From JBLIKP01 sp047635375 (GTDB lineage Bacteria; Bacteroidota; Bacteroidia; Sphingobacteriales; Sphingobacteriaceae): DNA of 26,373 bases. The position numbers and the translations under genes are program-made. The notes under the pieces are model-generated. The model was given only the letters and a program-made list of their open reading frames with translations. It did not search any database and had not been told where the DNA came from. Numbering within the stretch: position 1 is the first letter of the stretch; each line of letters starts with the position of its first letter. Of this stretch, positions 26,088 through 26,373 are shown in pieces. The stretch spans positions 1 to 26,373 of the forward strand of contig JBLIKP010000027.1 of NCBI GenBank assembly GCA_047635375.1, in the 5' to 3' direction.

Positions 26088-26373
26088 TTAATCCCTCCAC
26101 TCAAGAGATTCCATTAAAACCTCGATATCGGCTTTTATGAATTCAAGTACTGGTTTGATACTGTCAATTTGAGGGGCAGAGTTGAAATACAGTGCGCCAC
26201 GAAGAAAATGGGTGTTAGTATCGGTAAGAAAGAACTGAATATTGCTTGCTGCATTTCCAGCGATAGTGTAATAAATTCCATATACATCTCGCGCCGTATC
26301 TTGAATCATGTTTTCTCCAATACCATCGGCTTTTACTGTGTGTTTGAAGACGAATCTCCTTGAATCTTCGGCT
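26088..26373 (-). CDS. gldD: Gliding motility lipoprotein GldD (partial, N-terminus outside window)
   Basis: The minus-strand frame is open from the right edge to a TAA at 26088, giving about 94 C-terminal residues. It contains blocks that I recognise from GldD: VYGIYYTIAGNAASNIQFFL, HFLRGALYFNS and a final MESLEW. GldD is a lipoprotein needed for gliding and type IX secretion in Flavobacterium johnsoniae. The frame continues upstream of the internal ATG at 26309 with KHTVKADGIGEN, so that ATG is not the start; the real N-terminus is outside the window. It precedes polA by 64 bases. Its presence fits the three T9SS cargo genes here. Confidence 0.9.
   Translation of the reverse strand, partial: AEDSRRFVFKHTVKADGIGENMIQDTARDVYGIYYTIAGNAASNIQFFLTDTNTHFLRGALYFNSAPQIDSIKPVLEFIKADIEVLMESLEWRD

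Overview
The window looks like an AT-rich chromosomal segment of a gliding or T9SS-bearing member of the Bacteroidota, probably Flavobacteriia or a close relative. The evidence is a GldD-type gliding lipoprotein at the right edge, three secreted proteins with type IX secretion (T9SS) type A C-terminal sorting domains, candidate promoters with the phylum's TAnnTTTG -7 element, and lipoboxes instead of Shine-Dalgarno-led secreted genes. No tRNA, rRNA, CRISPR array or complete mobile element was recognised. Nearly all genes lie on the minus strand; only a recombinase-like gene and a fasciclin lipoprotein (8022-9878) are on the plus strand.

Region 1-4702 (minus): a frameshifted small lipoprotein, a VTC/CYTH-type polyphosphate polymerase and a DUF4956 membrane protein (partial) lie end to end, preceded by a parallel beta-helix lipoprotein, a ComF-family phosphoribosyltransferase and rlmN. 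rlmN has a promoter so close to its GTG start that its mRNA may be leaderless.

Region 4714-7852 (minus): a PKD-domain T9SS cargo protein with a terminator on each side, then mrp and a small Nfu protein, an iron-sulfur cluster assembly/carrier pair.

Region 7853-9973 (plus): an intact recombinase-fold gene that has lost almost all tyrosine-recombinase catalytic residues, with an unusual interrupted inverted repeat just upstream, then a fasciclin-domain lipoprotein. Back-to-back terminators separate this island from the next block.

Region 9992-23186 (minus): the dominant feature is two tandem, colinear giant surface proteins of about 1957 and 1983 residues. Each has a signal peptide, three jelly-roll-like modules carrying a four-cysteine motif, about eleven Ig/PKD-like repeats and a T9SS sorting domain. 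Upstream of them is an intact DUF3108 gene, and between them sits a 3' remnant of that gene, about 93% identical in nucleotides and with mostly synonymous differences. This records an old tandem duplication followed by recent exchange or truncation.

Region 23234-26373 (minus): polA, with an apparently active proofreading domain and a possible sliding-clamp-binding motif, and the 3' part of gldD. GldD belongs to the gliding/T9SS machinery that would export the three sorting-domain proteins.
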